64,000 nt of DNA, taken from assembly GCA_029582265.1 (NCBI GenBank), contig CM055817.1:25115163-25179162 (forward strand). The letters are read 5' to 3'. Of the stretch, positions 58,601-64,000 are shown in pieces. This DNA comes from Zoroaster sp. YZ-2022. Its lineage: Eukaryota > Echinodermata > Asteroidea > Forcipulatida > Zoroasteridae. The notes under the pieces are model-generated. The model was not told the origin of the DNA. It was given only the letters and a program-made list of their open reading frames with translations, and ran no database searches. The first letter of the stretch is position 1. Each line of letters opens with the position of its first letter. Both the position numbers and the translations under genes were made by a program.

Positions 58601-60160
58601 GAATGGGAGGAGCGCGGCGCACCCCTAAATTGTGCCCCCTATATTTTCTGCATTCAACAGCTGATTTTCAGGAAACTTCGTATAGGCATGTTCGGTTTGA
58701 CGCGATCTATGCAATGAGGCCATGACAACTTTCATAGGTGAAGCTATACCCATTTTTCGGCAATTTATCTTAATTTTTGGTAAAAAAAATATTTCTCCCA
58801 TAAATTCCTAAATTTTTGTCCGTTGGTCATGAAATTTGGCTCAAATGCTTTCTTTAGTACAGGCAACAATGCGACTAGCGGGCGCTATAAGCAATATTTT
58901 GGGTAATTTTTGTTGATGATAGTGGTATTTTTCTATATGAATATTTAAAACAAATAGTGTTTTAGATATTTATGATTTGTTCTAATTTGTTTTGTTTTTG
59001 TTTGTTTTGCTCAGTTGCCTACCCTGTGATTAACGAAGACGGTGCTAGATGGAGACTGTTCTGGTGGTACAAGGCAAACAGCAGCTGGCCAATATCAGTC
59101 ACCGATGTACTGCAGGGTAAATATACATGGAAAGCTCTTTATGGCAAATGATCATGATAATATCAGCAAGGATTCAACCATTAATACACGAAAGTACCTT
59201 TAAACGGTGCTGAAAATATCCTCACCATTTTCACGACGGGACAATTAAAAAGCAAGCTACGAGAAAATCAAATATTAAATTGCTTTTTTTTTAATTACTG
59301 TTATTTGTAAACGATTATTTTCACACACACACACGCAGTAAGCACTGATTATACAGTACTTCATACATACGTCGGTGTAAGGGTAAAATCAAATCAATTG
59401 TTTATCATCAGGCACAAGAATTTCATCAATCTATAATCTTAACGCAATATATTAATGTGCTGTGTATATGTGTGAAAGTAATTCAAACTTATGCCACAGA
59501 ACAATTCATGACGTCGTAATTATTTATTGGCTTTAATATAATCGCCCTTTCGTAAAAAAAGATTTGCCTCATACAACAGCTCAAATTGTGTTTTCGTGGT
59601 ACTCGTATATTCAGGTTTTGCACGCAAGCTATTAGGGAACATTTCTGAAAAATGGGTTTTCCGTTTTCACGAAGGGACAGTTAGCGACAATTATTACAAA
59701 AGTAATAATTTTAGACCCATCACCGTGCAACTTTGTGGAAATGTAAATCTTCATAAAGTAATTCTGGTGTTAAAAAAAGCCCAACAGTTAACGCATTAAA
59801 TACTCTATAGATATGCAGCAGGAACTTTTTGTTGGTAACTGATACCACTTGAGGACAAAACGAATCATTACCGCACGCTTACCAGCGATATGTGATGCCC
59901 TGTCAACAAGTAGGAATGTGACGTGCGCCCTCAACGAATCATGCACGGAGCGGAAAGCTGCAGTAAACTTATTAAGTATGTTAACGTCAAATGTTCTGGG
60001 AGTGGCTTATCAAATTAAAGTTCGATATTTTATACAATTGTTCAGATAATTATGGAGACTGTGATGTGAACGCGGACTACTGTTTTAGTCGTCTACCGGA
60101 TTTTCTTCAAGAAAACGGCACTGAGATACTGGCAAGTGACTCGGCAGGAACGGTATACAG
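55691..60160 (+). CDS. PAN/apple-domain secreted protein, plus-strand paralogue (four exons, 3' end missing)
   Basis: Exon 1 (55,691-56,041) encodes a signal peptide and half-PAN/apple module (Cys at residues 61, 65, 71, 83), phase 0. Exon 2 (58,045-58,087; or from 58,054) is a short Thr linker TRQTTTPTAEVQTT, phase 1 end. Exon 3 (59,015-59,116) after TTTTGCTCAG encodes AYPVINEDGARWRLFWWYKA and SWPISVTDVLQ, phase 1. Exon 4 (60,046-60,160) after TTGTTCAG encodes DNYGDCDVNADYCFSRLP, then ENGTEILASDSAGTVYR, phase 2. Trp-rich and Cys-containing, these two exons look like one extracellular domain that I cannot name. Any next exon may lie in or beyond the N gap at 60,809. MITEs fill intron 1. Confidence 0.85.
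56413..56676. mobile_element. Tc1/mariner-type MITE in intron 1
   Basis: Inverted ends CTACTCAAAACAATTTAGGG and complement, about 29 bp, flanked by TA (56,411-56,412 and 56,677-56,678). 264 bp. Confidence 0.92.
56826..57940. mobile_element. TTAA-flanked element in intron 1
   Basis: TTAA at 56,822-56,825 and 57,941-57,944. The ends AGGTCCTGTGAAG and CTATTTCATAGGACC are inverted repeats with small differences. 1.1 kb. The ORFs inside (56,840-57,058; 57,481-57,831) have no recognised similarity and may be remnants. The left end resembles the repeats at 21,895 and 58,122. Confidence 0.65.
58122..58345 (+). mobile_element. TTAA-type repeat in intron 2
   Basis: Begins TTAAAGGGTCTATGAAGTGT and aligns with the reverse strand of 21,650-21,895, including CTATTCGTGACGTACACCTG. 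The other end is not found. R1 sequence (GGCTTTGCATGGTGAAGAGG) follows at 58,438-58,490. Confidence 0.65.
59225..59690 (+). mobile_element. Diverged relative of the TTCACGAAGTGAC MITE
   Basis: ATATCCTCACCATTTTCACG at 59,217 resembles the TIR of copy 2, and CCGTTTTCACGAAGGGACAG lies at 59,660. The motif has GGGAC instead of GTGAC. Lies in intron 3 of the PAN gene. Boundaries uncertain. Confidence 0.5.
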
Positions 60161-60808
60161 GTAAACTGATTTATGAAAGATTTTGTAATTTCAAAGATGG
60201 CAAACATTTCAAAATAATTTTATCCATCATGGCTAGATGTAATGTAATTAGTATTTCATTACAACTGATATATCAAGCCCGTTTCAAACGTACAGCTCTT
60301 ATGTTGTGTCGAATTCGAATAAATTGAGGTCGGCAATTCGAGCGTCATAGTAACTATTTTAAATTGTCCTGGAGTCCGATTAAGCACCCTCTTCATTTTA
60401 GTAAAATATAGCATTGTAACCAACATTTCATCAACATTGGCATAGGTTTTTTTAAAGTAAAATACATCACATAATTATCAATTGCAATTAATGCCAGTAT
60501 ACATTATTTGGTGAATGTTCATGCATCCATACCAATATGTTGCACTTTCAACTAACAACGAATAGTGAACGTGCATTCAGATTGTTCTTGTTAATTCCAT
60601 GTGGAATGTCCGTCTCCAGGAGAAAAAAAAAAGTCATTCGCGAAATGATTACATTTATTTGATATCACCACCACCAATTAATCTGTGATTATTTATGCTT
60701 TTTAAGACTACTAAATAGCATATAATTATGGGCTTTAAATTATCTCTGTAATCTAATATAATATGAATTATAAATTGGTAAATTTTAAATAACAACACAA
60801 TAGTTGGA

Positions 60809-61308
60809 NNNNNNNNNNNNNNNNNNNNNNNNNNNNNNNNNNNNNNNNNNNNNNNNNNNNNNNNNNNNNNNNNNNNNNNNNNNNNNNNNNNNNNNNNNNN
60901 NNNNNNNNNNNNNNNNNNNNNNNNNNNNNNNNNNNNNNNNNNNNNNNNNNNNNNNNNNNNNNNNNNNNNNNNNNNNNNNNNNNNNNNNNNNNNNNNNNNN
61001 NNNNNNNNNNNNNNNNNNNNNNNNNNNNNNNNNNNNNNNNNNNNNNNNNNNNNNNNNNNNNNNNNNNNNNNNNNNNNNNNNNNNNNNNNNNNNNNNNNNN
61101 NNNNNNNNNNNNNNNNNNNNNNNNNNNNNNNNNNNNNNNNNNNNNNNNNNNNNNNNNNNNNNNNNNNNNNNNNNNNNNNNNNNNNNNNNNNNNNNNNNNN
61201 NNNNNNNNNNNNNNNNNNNNNNNNNNNNNNNNNNNNNNNNNNNNNNNNNNNNNNNNNNNNNNNNNNNNNNNNNNNNNNNNNNNNNNNNNNNNNNNNNNNN
61301 NNNNNNNN
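60809..61308. other. Assembly gap, 500 Ns
   Basis: Exactly 500 Ns, so a placeholder of unknown true size. ORFs drawn through it are meaningless. Confidence 0.99.
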
Positions 61309-63386
61309 TGAGACGACGGTGGAAAAGTATTTGATAAACTCATGTATCAAATTATGCTGACAGGTAGCGCAAGCTTGATATGCCAGCAAGCCTTGTTACA
61401 ATGACATAATTTGTTATACCAAATATATTACACTTTTACTGTTCGAAAGAAGAAAATAAATACGTTCATATACAAACAACGGTTTGGTTTTAAGCCTTTT
61501 GCGAGTTTCCCTTCCTTTTTTTTGTTAATTGATGTTTATTTCAATGCTGCCCTTGCATATTTTGTGTACATAATTTATGTGAAATTGCGGTAACACTGAA
61601 TCCAATGAAATATATCTAAAACATAGCATTGACCAATGCGCGCCGAAACGGCTTGATCGTATAATTTTGCAATTGTTATCCTTTAGTCATCGCTCAAGAT
61701 GCAACTTGGAATACAATGCACGGGGGAAAAAGACCATACACGTGACTGGCGACACCACGGTGGCATTTACAAGTCTGTTATGTGGTATTTTTTTATTTGT
61801 TTACCGATTTGGTAGAGAAATGTTAATATTTAACACAATATGTATTAAAGTGATGTATTATGGTATCAATTATTGTTTTAAATATACACAAGTCCTGCTT
61901 ACAATCTGCATACATATATTTATCATTTTTGCTGGAGGTTTATGAATTATTCATTAGTAGCATCCGCGGAATGGAGTTCACCATGAGCTTGAGCGATCTT
62001 TTATTCTGGGATTGTGTTCGAGGTTGCTGCGTGCACCTTCACTCAGTATTATACGAAGTCCTATAATAATTAGATGTAATTATCGCCCTGCTTAGCTATC
62101 CAATCTTTGGTTGCAGCGCACATACGAACCACGCAATTTAGGGATTCATATGATACACATTATATGCACATACTAGTACATTTCGTCACCATTTTCACGA
62201 AGGGCCAATTGGGAAAAAACACTATGTTTTCGAGTGATTTTTTTTTCGATATTCTGAATTACTTCAGTGAAATCTACAATCCCACAAAATTACAAGGTCT
62301 AAAATTACACTATAAACTGGCCAAGGGTTAAATGGGTGCTAACGAACAATTTGCGATTTCACGAAAGGACAATTTGGACACACAGCATCGAGCTTTAAGT
62401 ATCACCTATAATGCAATGGTATCTCAGAAAATTACGAATTGGGTGTCGAATAGGATCACTTTGTGTGGAGATGAAGCACGCACCGTATATTTTACTATCC
62501 GACGACGTGACAAATAAGTTTGAAAGCTTGAATACACAATTTTACAGCTTTGAAACAAAATGAAAACTAAAGTTCAACTATTTAATGAAACACATGATTT
62601 TCTGAGCGTAAACAGACGATAATAATTAACACTGAAACAACATTTTAGCCGATTCGTCACTTTGTCAGCTATGCGACAAACTGTGTTTGGATATAGGCTA
62701 AACTCAGTTGAAAATTCCCAGGTTAATGATTGTGAGATGGCATAATTATTTCCCACTCCTGCATGCAGGAATTGCAATTATTTTTCCCCGTAACATGGTT
62801 AAAAAAGATTACATTTTCAATTATCGATGTTCCTGGGGGAATTGAACAATAATTATGAATAATTTATAATTTTCCATTACCATCCAAGTGAAAAACACAC
62901 AATAGTCACCCCCGGTGCCCTAGGACCTTTGTAAGATATATGCCTACATTCTAACATCTTCACATATTTATGGCTCTCAAAATAATCCCTGTTATTAAAT
63001 CATAATTTGGATGTCTACGTTCAATCTAATTTACCGCTATACATTGCATTACGATGTTTTGTATTGCTAATTTCATGTATATATCATTGTGCTGTGTGTC
63101 AAATGAACATCCATTATGTTGGACACCCACTTATTATATGGTTGAAGCCATCAGTCCAAATTAGAAAGTTCAAACTGTAAATATTCTAACGCCAAATTTA
63201 TAAGTCTTTTGAAGATGGACTTGATATAATTTTATAATAACAAAAGTTTGACATTTTCAAAACATCAATGATCTTTTCATTGAAACGGAAGTTAACCAAA
63301 CACCATGTGTTTGTTCCAACAAACACTTGAGCTCAAGTTTAAGCTTGTTTCTGACTATCGACTCAAATAACACATCGACACCCATT
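61309..63386. other. Stretch after the gap, no recognised exon
   Basis: Diverged TTCACGAAGGG motifs at about 62,184 (CGTCACCATTTTCACGAAGG), 62,355 and 62,650 suggest another remnant of the TTCACGAAGTGAC MITE family. No PAN-gene exon could be recognised. Confidence 0.5.
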
Positions 63387-64000
63387 AGGAATTCCCTCTA
63401 AACAGGGACGTAACTACAGGGGTCAGGAGGAGGGAGATACTAGGAATTCCCTCTAAACAGGGGCGTAACCACATGGGGCATGAGGAGGGAGACACTAGGA
63501 ATTCCCTCTAAACAGGGGCGTAACTACAAGGGGCATGAGGAGGGTGACACTAGGAATTCCCTCTAAACAGAGGCGTAACTACAGGGTCAGGAGGAGGGAG
63601 ACACTAGGAATTCCCTTTAAACAGGGGCGTAGCTACAGGGGGCAAGTTGAGGGAGACACTAGGAATTCCATCTAAACAGGGGCGTAACTACAGGAGGCAG
63701 GAGGAGGGAGACACTAAGAATTCCCTCTAAACAGGGGCGTAACTACATGGGGCAGGAGGAGCGAGACACTTGGAATTCCATCTAAACAGGGGCGTTACTA
63801 CATGGGGCAGGAGGAGGGAGACACTTGGAATTCCATCTAAACAGGGGGCGTAACTACAGGGGGCATGAGGAGGGAGACACTAAGAATACCCTCTAAGCAG
63901 GGGGCGTAACTACAAGGGACAGGATGAGGGAGACACTAAGAATTCCCTCTAAACAGGGGCGTAACTACAGGGGGAAGGAGGAGGGAGACACTAGGAATTC
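63387..64000 (+). repeat. Tandem array, about 56-bp unit, 11 copies and continuing
   Basis: Units of AGGAATTCCCTCTAAACAGG, GGCGTAACTACAGGGGGCA and GGAGGAGGGAGACACT, with few substitutions. A twelfth copy begins at the end of the window. Low divergence suggests a young, homogenised array. Confidence 0.95.

Noticed and set aside
60655..61389. ORFs running through undetermined residues
   Set aside because: They cross the 500-N assembly gap.

Overview
The window is AT-rich animal DNA. It has split genes with GT-AG exons, tRNA-derived SINEs, an L2/CR1-like LINE and many terminal-inverted-repeat (TIR) DNA elements. The mix of secreted modular proteins (PAN/apple, Thr-rich, FAMeT-like domains) with LINE, THAP and SANT transposon parts suggests a marine invertebrate, perhaps an echinoderm, hemichordate, amphioxus or lophotrochozoan. 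I cannot name the species. Host coding sequence is only about 2.4 kb of 64 kb; most of the rest is recognisable mobile or duplicated DNA.

Host genes. (1) Two near-identical divergent genes at 10.7-11.3 kb (minus) and 15.3-16.3 kb (plus) each have a signal-peptide exon and a 210-nt phase 1-1 exon for a small Cys-containing module. (2) A diverged third copy of that module (41.5-41.7 kb, minus), a 207-nt exon (35.0-35.2 kb) and an FAMeT-like exon (28.5-28.7 kb) lie in order on the minus strand, all in phase 1. They could belong to one long modular gene whose intron received the LINE. (3) Two PAN/apple genes, at 19.1-21.1 kb (minus) and 55.7-60.2 kb (plus), share an almost identical first exon. 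Each goes on to a Thr-rich linker, and the plus copy continues into two further exons before a 500-N gap. All look like parts of secreted or extracellular proteins. No complete 3' end is visible for any of them.

Mobile DNA. 0-9 kb: SINE, hAT-type MITE and a dispersed repeat family (called R1 here) with palindromic copies. 9-14 kb: fragments of Tc1/mariner-type transposases. 17-18.4 kb: a 143-bp tandem repeat. 29 kb: a TTAA-flanked element carrying a dead THAP domain. 30.4-34.5 kb: a LINE with a 2A-like motif, broken by a 409-bp MITE, a stop codon and a frameshift. 37.6-41.2 kb: a giant imperfect palindrome with a SANT/Myb-like ORF in each arm and an 8-bp minisatellite of about 1.2 kb in one arm. 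41.7-42.3 and 49.7-50.4 kb: a MITE family built around repeated TTCACGAAGTGAC motifs. 43-45 kb: nested MITEs. 48.8-49.4 kb: tRNA-like 252-bp tandem repeats. 51.2-52.7 kb: a broken zinc-knuckle ORF1/Gag-like gene. 54-58 kb: further MITEs. 63.4-64 kb: a 56-bp tandem array running off the end.

The most notable items are the family of inverted paralogues built from phase-1 exons, the TTCACGAAGTGAC MITE family, the palindrome/minisatellite locus and the SINE-LINE tail match. I saw no clearly new enzymatic or defence system.
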